From the NCBI GenBank assembly GCA_963663735.2, contig CAXXHN010000002.1:1-64000 (forward strand): a DNA stretch of 64,000 nucleotides. The letters are read 5' to 3'. Each line of letters opens with the position of its first letter. Within the stretch, counting starts at the first letter, position 1. Under the pieces are notes generated by a model. The model did no database searches. It was not told the DNA's origin and saw only the letters and a program-made list of their open reading frames with translations. A program made the position numbers and the translations under genes. This DNA is from G963663735 sp963663735. GTDB taxonomy: Bacteria; Acidobacteriota; UBA6911; RPQK01; JAPXNP01. Positions 35,691 through 44,190 of this stretch are shown here, in pieces.

Positions 35691-37088
35691 ATGATCAACA
35701 AGTCTAATCTGAATACCCGGTTCAGGGTCAGGGAAATAAACTTCCGGGAACAGCCTGTTGTTTTCAGGATACCCTTTAAATTTGGCACAGTTACCCTTAC
35801 CAAGGTACCGCAGTTACTGGTTGATCTCGTAATTGAGCTGGAAAACGGGACAGTCAGCCGGGGACAGTCAGCAGAAACTTTGGTCCCAAAGTGGTTTGAC
35901 AAGAATACAGCCCTGACCAACCAGGATAATTTTAACCAGCTCCGGACGGTCGCGGGCATTGCTTCCGGGCTTTACAGATCAGCATCCTTTGTAACAGCTT
36001 TTGCTCTGTATATTACTTGCTACCAGGACCAGATGTCCCGTTGCCGGGGACGGGGCATGAATCCCCTTTTAGCCAGCTTCGGCCAGGCCATACTGGACAG
36101 GGCCGTGCTGGATGCTTTATGTAATGCCCACGAAATCAGTTTTTACCAGGCAATAAAAACAAACTTGCCGCAAATTGAATGTGCCGCCATTCTGCCTGAA
36201 CTGGCTGATTTTGATTTCAACTCATTCCTCGGATCGCTCCAACCGGCAAAAAGCATAAATGTAAGGCACACCGTCGGACTGCTTGACCATATATTTTCTG
36301 CAGATCTTTACGATGGGGACCGCCTTTGTGATGGCCTGCCTGAAGCCCTGGAGGAGGTTATAAAGTTTTACGGGAACCGTTATTTCAAGATAAAGCTTTC
36401 CGGAGACGTGGAGGCTGATATTGTCCGCCTGACTAAAATTACCAGGGTACTGGTTGCCACCTGTCCTGAATTTTTCATAACCCTGGATGGAAACGAACAG
36501 TACCAGAGTCCTGAACATTTCCAGGAGTTTTGGTCCAGGGTGAAGGAGATTCGGGAGCTGGAACCCCTGGTCAAATCAATAATTTTTATAGAGCAGCCGA
36601 TCCACAGGGATTTTGCCCTGGACAATAGCGTGGAGGCAGTCAGCGCTGAGGCCCCGGTGATAATCGATGAATCGGATTGTGACCTGGACGCGTTTCCCCG
36701 AGCCCGCGGTTTCGGATACAGGGGAGTTACCAGCAAGCAGTGCAAGGGACTTTACAAATCCCTGATCAACAAAGCCCGAATCCTGAAATGGAATCGCCAG
36801 TCTGGATTTGATCGGTTTCTTCTGGCTGGAGAAGACCTGACTACCCAGGCGGGGATTTCCGTACAGCAGGACCTGGCCCTGGCTTCCATATTGGGCCTGA
36901 CTCACCTGGAGCGGAACGGACACCACTATGTTAAGGGAATGTGCGGTTATCCTTTGCCCGAGCAGGAAAAATATCTGATTAAATATCCGGGCCTTTATAT
37001 CAGAGATAAAGGTTTTGTTCGTCTGGATATAAGGGGAGGCAAGCTGGACATCAGTTCCCTGGATCGCCCTGGTTTTGCAGGCTGGTAG
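35691..37088 (+). CDS. Enolase-superfamily enzyme (mandelate racemase-like)
   Basis: A 465-residue protein of the enolase superfamily, whose members abstract a proton next to a carboxylate. The second half carries the expected barrel motifs: the lysine in RYFKIKLSGDVEADIVRL, metal ligands in FITLDGNEQYQSPEHF, IIFIEQPIHRDFAL and PVIIDESDCDLDAFP, and a lysine base in GYRGVTSKQCKGLYKSL near residue 345. The N-terminal capping domain (FRIPFKFGTVTLTKVPQLLV) is longer than usual. The two lysines suggest a family with bases on both faces, like muconate cycloisomerase or dipeptide epimerase rather than mannonate dehydratase. The substrate is unknown; sugar-acid or dipeptide are both possible. It is probably co-transcribed with the aldehyde dehydrogenase. 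Confidence 0.8.
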   Translation: MINKSNLNTRFRVREINFREQPVVFRIPFKFGTVTLTKVPQLLVDLVIELENGTVSRGQSAETLVPKWFDKNTALTNQDNFNQLRTVAGIASGLYRSASFVTAFALYITCYQDQMSRCRGRGMNPLLASFGQAILDRAVLDALCNAHEISFYQAIKTNLPQIECAAILPELADFDFNSFLGSLQPAKSINVRHTVGLLDHIFSADLYDGDRLCDGLPEALEEVIKFYGNRYFKIKLSGDVEADIVRLTKITRVLVATCPEFFITLDGNEQYQSPEHFQEFWSRVKEIRELEPLVKSIIFIEQPIHRDFALDNSVEAVSAEAPVIIDESDCDLDAFPRARGFGYRGVTSKQCKGLYKSLINKARILKWNRQSGFDRFLLAGEDLTTQAGISVQQDLALASILGLTHLERNGHHYVKGMCGYPLPEQEKYLIKYPGLYIRDKGFVRLDIRGGKLDISSLDRPGFAGW

Positions 37089-37095
37089 TCTCGTA

Positions 37096-37383
37096 CTACA
37101 GGCAACCCTGCCTGTAGCTTGGAGCTGGAGCCGCTGGCTCCAGGATGGCCGTGCCATGGGCATCCGCCCTTGGTCCCGACCCTGGACCTGTTTAGACCAA
37201 GACCGTGAGCTGGAAGCATATGTCGGGGCATCGTTACTGCGTTCGATCCCGAAGGTGATACCAATCCCCATCCCGAGAGATAGGGAACCGGCTGAGGCAT
37301 AGAACCCACTGATAAGTGCGATCTAAGTCGAGACGTCACCTTGGGCTAATCATACAGGAGAGAAACTTCGGAAAGGGAACAAT
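37096..37383 (+). ncRNA. Candidate structured RNA: consecutive hairpins after the enolase-like gene
   Basis: Starting eight bases after the stop codon, the strand folds into back-to-back hairpins: CTACAGGCA/TGCCTGTAG (37096-37117), CTGGAGCC/GGCTCCAG (37125-37143), ATGGC/GCCAT (37145-37157), GGGC/GCCC (37158-37169), CTTGGTC/GACCAAG (37169-37201, competing at one base), TCGGG-ATCG/CGAT-CCCGA with a two-base bulge (37223-37252) and CACT/AGTG (37307-37318). No protein gene is visible here. Such density is not expected of a terminator or spacer and resembles large bacterial RNAs. The segment ends near GGGAACAAT (37375-37383), which reminds me of the 3' part of IscB-associated omega/HEARO RNAs, but no IscB gene is present and that likeness is from memory. 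The strand and the ends are uncertain. Confidence 0.5.
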
Positions 37384-37564
37384 TTACCCCGCGGATAAAT
37401 GCGAGGGCAGAGAGCCTATTGTTGCTATTACCATTATTACGAACCCAGACCCGGCGTTTGAACAGAGATTCCAACAAAAACGTCTCATTTATGTGCAAAC
37501 TTTCGTCAAACAAATGGGTTACCAATTAAAACCCGTTCTTGCTGAAAATCTAGTTTCAGGTTAG
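37316..37564 (+). CDS. Possible small protein overlapping the candidate RNA
   Basis: A GTG-started frame of 82 codons that I do not recognise. Its first third overlaps the end of the hairpin region and would then be a by-product. The last 50 residues (for example ITNPDPAFEQRFQQKRLIYV and KQMGYQLKPVLAENL) look like normal protein. It has no clear ribosome site. It may be the decayed end of a gene that once accompanied the RNA. Confidence 0.22.
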   Translation: MRSKSRRHLGLIIQERNFGKGTIYPADKCEGREPIVAITIITNPDPAFEQRFQQKRLIYVQTFVKQMGYQLKPVLAENLVSG

Positions 37565-37639
37565 ATTTATAAAGTTCGGACTTTATTTTTAAATCTCAAA
37601 TCACAGATCTCAGTTCCGTTTGTGCCCGCGAGGAACTCA

Positions 37640-37659
37640 CTCCAGCCAACTCCAGCCAA
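37640..37659. repeat. 10-bp direct repeat
   Basis: CTCCAGCCAA occurs twice in tandem (37640-37649 and 37650-37659) in the gene-poor stretch, followed by a run of seven G. It may mark an old insertion or slippage site. Confidence 0.6.
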
Positions 37660-37743
37660 GATAGGGGGGGATTTCTGATACCAGGACTTCCTTCCAAGCT
37701 AGAAGGAGAGGAGGTAAAGAAATCTGTTGCCAGAAAGACTTCG

Positions 37744-37920
37744 ATGGAAAAAATGAGTTTGTTAAAAGTTGAACTTGATGAAGCTGATAAGTTAATTGTG
37801 AATTATTTTTTCACTCCTGCTCCCCCCACCGTCGCTGTTGAAGACCTGAATAACAATAACATGATGATTCGACTCTGCAGGATTGAAATGATTTTGGAAA
37901 GCATTGAAAAAGAGATTTAA
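37744..37920 (+). CDS. Possible 58-residue small protein
   Basis: An ATG-started frame with helical, charged ends and no known motif. It starts MEKMSLLKVELDEADKLIVN and ends in IEMILESIEKEI. A second ATG lies nine bases downstream. No strong Shine-Dalgarno is present, although the in-frame sequence upstream is also open. It could be an antidote-like or regulatory small protein, but nothing in the sequence shows that. It is convergent with hypE, 46 bases away. Confidence 0.3.
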   Translation: MEKMSLLKVELDEADKLIVNYFFTPAPPTVAVEDLNNNNMMIRLCRIEMILESIEKEI

Positions 37921-37966
37921 ATATAAAATTATTCAACCGGGAAAAACCGCCTGGTTTTGAAGCCGG

Positions 37967-39064
37967 TCAGCAGATTCTCGGGAGCTGTTCCCCGGCCAGC
38001 ATGTCTATGATCCGGGAGCTTCCCAGCTCAGTCTTCATGATTACCTGACCCGGGTTGGAAGCTGTTACAAAGCCGATATCAGCCGAATCTTTGCCGAATT
38101 CATGCTGTTTCATGGCCGAGAGTACCTTCGATGCCGCTTCAGGGCTGACTATCACTGCCAGCTTGCCTTCATTGGCAACGTAGAGGGGATCAAATCCCAG
38201 CAGTTCACAAGCGCCGGACACGGTTTCTTTTACCGGGATATCGGATTCATTCAGTTCAATTCCCACCCCGGCCGCTTCAGCGAATTCATTCAGGGTTGAG
38301 GACAGTCCTCCCCTGGTCGGGTCCCTCATCGCGTGCACTGATGAACCTCCAGCCTTAATTATTTCCCTGATAATTCCGTTCAGGGGAGCAGTATCGCTGG
38401 TCACCGGAGATTCAAATGACAAACCCTCCCTTACCGAGATGATGGCTATTCCGTGGTCTCCAAGAGTGCCGCTTACCAGGATACGGTCGCCCTCTTTTAT
38501 CTGTGAGGATGAGATCTGGAAATCCAGTTCGTTTTCCCCGATTCCGGCAGTATTGATATATATTTTGTCAGCACAGCCTTTGTTGACTACCTTGGTGTCT
38601 CCGGTGACAATGCGGACACCCGCCTTTTTTGAGGCTCGGGCCATGGACATAACAATACGTTCCAGGTCTTCGATAGGAAATCCTTCCTCCAGGATAAAAC
38701 CGGCGCTAAGGAATTTCGGAACAGCGCCTCCCATTGAAACGTCGTTTACAGTTCCGTACACAGCCAGATTACCTATATCGCCCCCTGGGAAAAATATGGG
38801 ATCAACAACAAAAGAATCAGTACTGAACGCAATGTGTTTCCCGTTGAGGCGCAAGTCCGCAAAATCTTCCATTTCAGCAGGCTGGTCCGGGTGTAGGCCC
38901 CTGAGAAAAAGGTTCCTGATCAGGTCGTTCATCAATCTTCCCCCGCTTCCATGGGCCAGTTGTATGGTTTTATGCCTCATGATCGGGACTGGGCAGGATC
39001 CTGAAAATTTCAGGGATTCGGCGATGGTTTTCTTCTCGTCTTTTTTCAAAACACTTTCCTTCAA
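37967..39064 (-). CDS. hypE: Hydrogenase maturation factor HypE
   Basis: HypE dehydrates the carbamoyl group carried on its C-terminal cysteine to a thiocyanate, the cyanide source for the NiFe active-site iron. The 365 residues include LAHGSGGRLMNDLIRNLF, FSTDSFVVDPIFFPGGDIGN, GTVNDVSMGGAVPKFLSAGF, VTGDTKVV and MRDPTRGGLSSTLNE, the ATP-binding core of the AIR-synthase-like fold. It ends in LPRIC, so the acceptor cysteine is present. About 20 extra N-terminal residues precede the usual start. It is the last gene of the hyp operon, four bases after hypD. Confidence 0.97.
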   Translation of the reverse strand: MKESVLKKDEKKTIAESLKFSGSCPVPIMRHKTIQLAHGSGGRLMNDLIRNLFLRGLHPDQPAEMEDFADLRLNGKHIAFSTDSFVVDPIFFPGGDIGNLAVYGTVNDVSMGGAVPKFLSAGFILEEGFPIEDLERIVMSMARASKKAGVRIVTGDTKVVNKGCADKIYINTAGIGENELDFQISSSQIKEGDRILVSGTLGDHGIAIISVREGLSFESPVTSDTAPLNGIIREIIKAGGSSVHAMRDPTRGGLSSTLNEFAEAAGVGIELNESDIPVKETVSGACELLGFDPLYVANEGKLAVIVSPEAASKVLSAMKQHEFGKDSADIGFVTASNPGQVIMKTELGSSRIIDMLAGEQLPRIC

Positions 39065-39067
39065 ATT

Positions 39068-40156
39068 TTATTTTCTCCTGCTGTAGTAGTAATAAGCTGA
39101 GCAGGCTCCTTCAGATGAAACCATGGTGGCACCCAGTGGGAACTGAGGGGTACAGGTGGTGCCGAAGGCAGGGCAGTCTACAGGTTTCTTGAGACCCTGC
39201 AGTATCAGGCCGCTAATGCAATCCTTATTTTCTTCGGTTTGAACCGCGGAAAGGTCGAATTTCTTTTCGGCGTCAAAAGCCCAGTATTTTTTCTTCAGCC
39301 TGAATCCGCTTTCCGGGATAAGACCTATTCCCCGCCAGTTACGATCAGAAATTTCGAATACGTTTTCTATTAGCTTCCGGGCTGCTGGATTGCCTTCTTT
39401 TTTTACAACCCTGGAATAGCGGTTTTCCACCCGGGCCTCACCTTTTTCCAGCTGCTGGACTACCGAAAGGATTCCGTCCAGGATATCCACCGGTTCAAAC
39501 CCGGTAACCGCGATAGGGACGTGATATTTTTCAGCAATGGGGACATATTCTTCCCAGCCCATGATGGCGCATACATGTCCTGCCGCCAGGTATCCCTGCA
39601 CCTGGTTTTCAGGTGATGCCAGCAACGCCTTGATGGCGGGAGGAACCAGGACCTGGGAAACCAGGACCGAAAAATTTTCCAATCCTTCTTTCTCAGCCTG
39701 GAATACGGCCATGGCATTGGTGGGAGCGGTGGTTTCGAAACCAATGGCAAAAAAAACCACTTTCCGTCCCGGGTTTTCACGGGCAATTTTTAAGGAATCA
39801 AGAGGGGAATAAACGATGCGCACGTCACCCCCTTCGGATTTAACCTGGAACAGGTCTTTTTCAGAGCCGGGAACCCGAAGCATATCCCCGAAGGAAGTAA
39901 AAATAACCTCTGGACGGGAAGCGAGCACGATCGCCTTATCCACCTGCTCCAGGGGTGTCACGCAAACCGGACAGCCGGGGCCATGTACCAGGGTGATGGA
40001 TGGGGGAAGGAGCTGGTCAATGCCATGTTTAATAATGGCGTGAGTCTGGCCGCCACACATTTCCATGATGATCCAGGGCTGGGTGATGGTGGCATTAATT
40101 TTACCCAGAATTTTTTTTACTATATCAGGGTTGCGGAATTCTTTAACGTATTTCAT
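39068..40156 (-). CDS. hypD: Hydrogenase maturation factor HypD
   Basis: HypD is the iron-sulfur scaffold that, with HypC, assembles the Fe(CN)2CO unit. The 362 residues from MKYVKEFRNPDIV contain the three conserved cysteine motifs: MEMCGGQTHAI, HGPGCPVCVTPLEQVD and, at the C-terminus, CPAFGTTCTPQFPLGATMV with SEGACSAYY, the cluster ligands. FFAIGFETTAPTNAM is also diagnostic. The frame is open upstream into hypC, but the family start is the ATG at 40154-40156. No Shine-Dalgarno is visible before it, so translation is probably coupled to hypC, whose stop is 34 bases upstream. Confidence 0.96.
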   Translation of the reverse strand: MKYVKEFRNPDIVKKILGKINATITQPWIIMEMCGGQTHAIIKHGIDQLLPPSITLVHGPGCPVCVTPLEQVDKAIVLASRPEVIFTSFGDMLRVPGSEKDLFQVKSEGGDVRIVYSPLDSLKIARENPGRKVVFFAIGFETTAPTNAMAVFQAEKEGLENFSVLVSQVLVPPAIKALLASPENQVQGYLAAGHVCAIMGWEEYVPIAEKYHVPIAVTGFEPVDILDGILSVVQQLEKGEARVENRYSRVVKKEGNPAARKLIENVFEISDRNWRGIGLIPESGFRLKKKYWAFDAEKKFDLSAVQTEENKDCISGLILQGLKKPVDCPAFGTTCTPQFPLGATMVSSEGACSAYYYYSRRK

Positions 40157-40190
40157 TTTGTTGAAGAGGAAAAAAGGAGCAGGTCTGGTT

Positions 40191-40430
40191 TCAGGCCGGA
40201 TTAAGGTTATTGTCCATCTGCCGGAAAATGTCCAGGGTTTCCAGGGCTTCTTCTTCATCCAGGATATTTAAGGCAAATCCGGCATGCACAATCACGTAAT
40301 CACCCACCTTGACTTCAGGGAGGCAGGAAAGGCAGGCCTGCTGCCTGTTTCCCGAAAAGTCTATAAGGCCCATTTTTATGCCATTATCCTCAAAAATTTC
40401 TGTTACCTTTCCAGGTACAGCCAGACACAT
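40191..40430 (-). CDS. hypC: Hydrogenase maturation chaperone HypC
   Basis: A 79-residue chaperone that carries iron with HypD and binds the hydrogenase large-subunit precursor. The essential N-terminus MCLAVPGKV is exact (Cys2 after removal of Met). VGDYVIVHAGFALNILDEEE is the second family signature. It is normal size. Only one hypC copy is present, so it probably serves every NiFe enzyme of the cell. Confidence 0.97.
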   Translation of the reverse strand: MCLAVPGKVTEIFEDNGIKMGLIDFSGNRQQACLSCLPEVKVGDYVIVHAGFALNILDEEEALETLDIFRQMDNNLNPA

Positions 40431-40579
40431 AATGCTTATTCCCCTTTTATTTTGAATGAGGTAATTACTGTTTATTCCCCTTAAGTATAATTGATTACCG
40501 TGTTCGGGTTCGATTCGGCACGCATTCTCGAGAAAACAGTAGATGAGATTGTATTGATTTAAGCAAGTCTACTCCAATT

Positions 40580-42886
40580 CTAAAGTTGTATCATTTTTTC
40601 AGCTACTGATATCTGTCCAAGTGAGATTCCCCCGTCATTGGCCGGGACCCGGGTATGGGTGATAACCTCGAATCCCTCCCGTTCCAGTGAGGCTGTAATC
40701 TTCCGGCTGAACAGGACATTCTGGAAAACTCCGCCGCTCAGGGCGACTCGGTTGATTCCACTGTATTTTTGTGCCAGCCGGGCTGATCTCGTGAACATTT
40801 CAGCCAGGGTATTGTGGAAGCGGGCAGCAATTATCCTCTTATCAGTTTTTAGCTCCAGGTCTTTTAGAATCATCCGCAACAGTACAGAAAGTTCCATGGC
40901 CCCCGGGGAATCGATGGAATCCGGAGCTTCGTTATAGATATTTTTTTCTTCATCTGCTGCGTGCATTTCCAATGCAATGGCCGCCTGGGCTTCATACGCT
41001 ATGAGAGGTTTAATCCCGAGGAGAGCTGAAATTCCGTCGAAGAGTCTTCCACAGCTGGAGGTCAGGGGAGAGTTCAAGCCGGATCTGGCCATTTTTATCA
41101 GGTTTTCCATCTGTCTCTCATCCCTGACAGGCATGAATGGCAGCGGCAGATTTCTGAACTCATTTCCGAATTCCTGGTCCAGCAGGGAGAGGGCTATCCT
41201 CCAAGGCTGTTTTATGGCCATGGTTCCTCCGGGAAGGCGGAAAGGCTTCAGCCAGGAAAAGCGTTCATATCCGGAGGCATCTCCGACTAAAACTTCACCT
41301 CCCCAGATTGTCCCGTCCTCCCCATAACCGGTTCCGTCCAGGATTATTCCAATGGCCGGCCCTTCAATATTGTTGTCGGCCAGGACTGAAGCCAGGTGGG
41401 CATGGTGGTGCTGGACTCCCAGGCCGGGAAGATCCTGCTCCAGGGCCCACTTGGTGGATAAATATTCCGGATGAAGGTCGTATGCCAGGAAGTCCGGCTC
41501 TATTTCCAGGATCTTCCCCAGGTGGTGAATGCAGTGTTTAAAGAAGCGGAAGGCTTCAGGATTATCAAGATCCCCAATATGCTGGCTGATGAATACCTGG
41601 TCTTCCCTGAGGAAGGCAATGGTATTCTTGAGCTCTGGACCGCAGGCCAGGATTCTTTTCGATGATTTACTGCCGATAAACACCGGGTAAGGAACAAAAC
41701 CACGGGATCTTCTCACCAGTGAAAGCTTGTTGTTACCAGCAACCCTGACAATGGAATCATCGCAGCGCTGCAGAATTTCCCGGTTGTGGAACAGGAAGTA
41801 GTCAGCTATCCCGGACAACCGGGTTTGAGCTTCCTGGTTACTGATGGCAATAGGCTCATCAGTATAGTTGCCGCTGGTCATGACCAGGTAGCGGAGGGGG
41901 CCATCCAGCAGCAGGTGGTGCAGGGGAGAATAGGGCAGCATCAGACCATAGTATGCGTTTTCCGGGGCAACGGCCGGGGCCAGGATTTTCCTGCCTGATT
42001 GTTTAAGCAATACGATTGGTCGTTGCCAGCTGCCCACAGCCGCCTGTTCAACTTCAGAAATAGAGCAGATATCCTTAATGCTCTCCATGTCCTTTGCCAT
42101 AACTGCAAAGGGTTTTTCCTCGCGTCCCTTCCTCTCCCTGAGTCGCTGTATCGCTTCATTGTTAGTGGCATCTACTGCCAGGTGAAACCCTCCTATTCCC
42201 CGTACGGCCACGATTGAACCTCCCAGGAGGATTTCCTGGACTCTAGTGACAATTTCCCGGCTGGAAAGTGATGAAAGTTCTTCTTCATCATCCTTGCCTG
42301 GCCCCTGGGTCGATTTCACGAGGTTTATGGCGGGGCCGCAGGCCGGGCAGGCATTAGGCTGAGCGTGAAACCTTCGGTCCACGGGATTCTCGTATTCTGC
42401 CAGGCAATCAGGGCAGAGAGGAAAATCCTTCATGGAAGTATTTGTTCGGTCATAGGGGATGGAATGGACTATCGTAAAACGAGGGCCGCAGTCAGTGCAG
42501 TTTATGAAAGGGTACTGGTATCGCCTGTTCCCTGGATCCCTCATTTCCCGCAGGCAGTTGTCGCATAGAGCAACATCAGGTGAAATGAGGGCGTCGGCTC
42601 TCTTTCCGCTTACACTTTTCAGAATTACGAAACCAGAATCGTTCCTGACGGGAATTTCTTTGCTGCTGCACTCCAGAATGCGGGAAAGGGGGGGAGCCTT
42701 TGATAAGAGCTTCTCCTCAAATTCTGTAATCAACTCCGCTGGGCCTTCAGTTTCGATAGCCACACCGCTGGAAGAATTGAGGATAGATCCGGATAGTCCT
42801 AATTCAGAGGCCAGGTTGTAAATGAATGGGCGGAAGCCTACTCCCTGGACAATGCCGTTTACTCTGAATTCTTTACGTATAATCAT
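40580..42886 (-). CDS. hypF: Carbamoyltransferase HypF
   Basis: HypF makes carbamoyl-adenylate from carbamoyl phosphate and ATP and loads HypE. The 768-residue protein has all four regions: acylphosphatase (VNGIVQGVGFRPFIYNLA, residues 9-26), zinc fingers (CDNCLREMRDPG, CTDCGPRFTIVHSIPYDR, CPDCLAEYENP, CPACGPAINL), a YrdC-like domain (AVRGIGGFHLAVDATN, REEKPFAVMAKDME) and the Kae1-like C-terminal domain (VQHHHAHLASVLADN, IILDGTGYGEDGTIWGGEVL, VALSGGVFQNVLFSRK). It lies between hypB and hypC, the usual hypABFCDE order. Confidence 0.97.
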   Translation of the reverse strand: MIIRKEFRVNGIVQGVGFRPFIYNLASELGLSGSILNSSSGVAIETEGPAELITEFEEKLLSKAPPLSRILECSSKEIPVRNDSGFVILKSVSGKRADALISPDVALCDNCLREMRDPGNRRYQYPFINCTDCGPRFTIVHSIPYDRTNTSMKDFPLCPDCLAEYENPVDRRFHAQPNACPACGPAINLVKSTQGPGKDDEEELSSLSSREIVTRVQEILLGGSIVAVRGIGGFHLAVDATNNEAIQRLRERKGREEKPFAVMAKDMESIKDICSISEVEQAAVGSWQRPIVLLKQSGRKILAPAVAPENAYYGLMLPYSPLHHLLLDGPLRYLVMTSGNYTDEPIAISNQEAQTRLSGIADYFLFHNREILQRCDDSIVRVAGNNKLSLVRRSRGFVPYPVFIGSKSSKRILACGPELKNTIAFLREDQVFISQHIGDLDNPEAFRFFKHCIHHLGKILEIEPDFLAYDLHPEYLSTKWALEQDLPGLGVQHHHAHLASVLADNNIEGPAIGIILDGTGYGEDGTIWGGEVLVGDASGYERFSWLKPFRLPGGTMAIKQPWRIALSLLDQEFGNEFRNLPLPFMPVRDERQMENLIKMARSGLNSPLTSSCGRLFDGISALLGIKPLIAYEAQAAIALEMHAADEEKNIYNEAPDSIDSPGAMELSVLLRMILKDLELKTDKRIIAARFHNTLAEMFTRSARLAQKYSGINRVALSGGVFQNVLFSRKITASLEREGFEVITHTRVPANDGGISLGQISVAEKMIQL

Positions 42887-42977
42887 GATCCCTGCCGACC
42901 GAAGGAGCCCGCCTGAATGAAGGTGCCTGCGGATTATTTCGGCTTGAATGGTTCTGATTCATTGCAGGGCTCCGTGG

Positions 42978-43652
42978 CTAGACTGATTTCTTTTTGGCTC
43001 GTTTGATGTGTTTCCTCAGCCACTCATACCACGCATCTATTCCTTCTCCGGTTCTGCAGGAAGTCTCAAGGATATCCAGATCGGAGTTCATACTAAGGGC
43101 ATTTTTCTCTACTACGTCCATGGAAAAGTCAGAGGTTCCCAGCAAATCAGTCTTGTTAACTATCATCAGGCCTGAACGCTTGAACATGCCCGGATATTTC
43201 AGCGGTTTGTCGTCACCTTCAGGTACGCTGATCAATACCACTTTCATGTACTCGCCCAGATCATAACTGGATGGACATACCAGATTTCCCACATTTTCGA
43301 TGATTAGCAGGTCCACTTCCCTGAGATCCAGCTTTTTAAGTTCTCTGGCAACCATTCGAGCGTCCAGGTGACAGGAACCTCCCGTGACCAGGGGCCTGAC
43401 CCATTCACCTCCGGCTTCGATCAGACGTCTGGCATCATTTTCGGTCTGTACATCACCGGCTACCACTGCGATTCTGTATTCATCTTTCAGGTCTCGGAGA
43501 GTCCGTTCCAGCAGGCTGGTCTTTCCAGCTCCCGGAGAACTGACCAAATTGAGGCTCAATACCCCGTTCAGGACCATTTTGTTTCTTAATTCAGCAGCAA
43601 GCCTTTCATTTTCAGAAAGTACTTTTTTTTCGATTCTGATTTCTTTCGTCAT
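42978..43652 (-). CDS. hypB: Hydrogenase nickel-insertion GTPase HypB
   Basis: HypB is the GTPase that, with HypA, delivers nickel to the hydrogenase large subunit. The 224 residues contain the P-loop LVSSPGAGKTSLLERTL, the switch-region VVAGDVQTENDARRL, the metal-site GGSCHLDARMVARELKKL, ENVGNLVCPSSYDLGE and the guanine-specificity IVNKTDLL. There is no histidine-rich tail at the N-terminus, so it is the short form without nickel storage. The ATG at 43652 has AGGA upstream. An upstream ATG at 43712 overlaps the hypA stop as ATGA and would add 20 residues; either is possible. Confidence 0.95.
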   Translation of the reverse strand: MTKEIRIEKKVLSENERLAAELRNKMVLNGVLSLNLVSSPGAGKTSLLERTLRDLKDEYRIAVVAGDVQTENDARRLIEAGGEWVRPLVTGGSCHLDARMVARELKKLDLREVDLLIIENVGNLVCPSSYDLGEYMKVVLISVPEGDDKPLKYPGMFKRSGLMIVNKTDLLGTSDFSMDVVEKNALSMNSDLDILETSCRTGEGIDAWYEWLRKHIKRAKKKSV

Positions 43653-43708
43653 GTAAAAAATTCCTGGTATGTGTCGATTAAAAAAACCTCTGGCCAGGCG
43701 GCCTGAGA

Positions 43709-44056
43709 TCATGATTCTTCAATTTTAATATAAGAAATATCGAGTTCATAGCCCCCCTTAAGATCTATTTGAAAAGATCCGCAAGCGGGGCATATAAAAG
43801 GGGTCATTTCAAAACGGCAGATTTCCCCGCAATCTGAACATATTCCTGCTGCAGGTACTAACTCCATGCTGATCCTGGATCCATCCAGGGCAGTGTCCCT
43901 GACGGCAATTTCATAGGCAAATTCCAGCGCGTCAGGCATGACTCCGCTCAATGCTCCTATACGGAGGCCGACTTCTTCAACCTTTCCGCCTCCATGCTTG
44001 CTTAATTCATCAAGTGTTGAATTGATTATCGCTTCAGCTATAGATAATTCATGCAT
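43709..44056 (-). CDS. hypA: Hydrogenase nickel-incorporation protein HypA
   Basis: HypA is the nickel metallochaperone partner of HypB. The 115-residue protein begins MHELSIAEAIINSTL; His2 with the N-terminus and Glu3 is the nickel site. The zinc site is complete: CSDCGEICRFEMTPFICPAC with two CxxC pairs. It is the first gene of the hyp operon on the minus strand and overlaps the possible long start of hypB by four bases. Confidence 0.97.
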   Translation of the reverse strand: MHELSIAEAIINSTLDELSKHGGGKVEEVGLRIGALSGVMPDALEFAYEIAVRDTALDGSRISMELVPAAGICSDCGEICRFEMTPFICPACGSFQIDLKGGYELDISYIKIEES

Positions 44057-44190
44057 AGTATTTAAAACAGTTTACCAGATTTGCTGATATGAAGGCTGCG
44101 CTGTGAAGATAGGTGTGAGATCTGGGTTCGAACTGCTTTTATATCAGCTATATATAATGATATGCTGTTTTTCATTAACTGGTTCCGGTT

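Noticed and set aside
37096..37252. CRISPR array
   Set aside because: The stems are all different and there are no repeated units or regular spacers, so the hairpins are not CRISPR repeats.
36995..37339. Minus-strand frame across the end of the enolase-like gene and the hairpin region
   Set aside because: It overlaps an intact gene on the other strand, has no ribosome site, and its composition follows the hairpins; it is a by-product of the structured stretch.
44100..44130. A further copy of the intergenic motif shared by 25718 and 37577
   Set aside because: Only AGATCT and a few neighbouring bases match, which is expected by chance.
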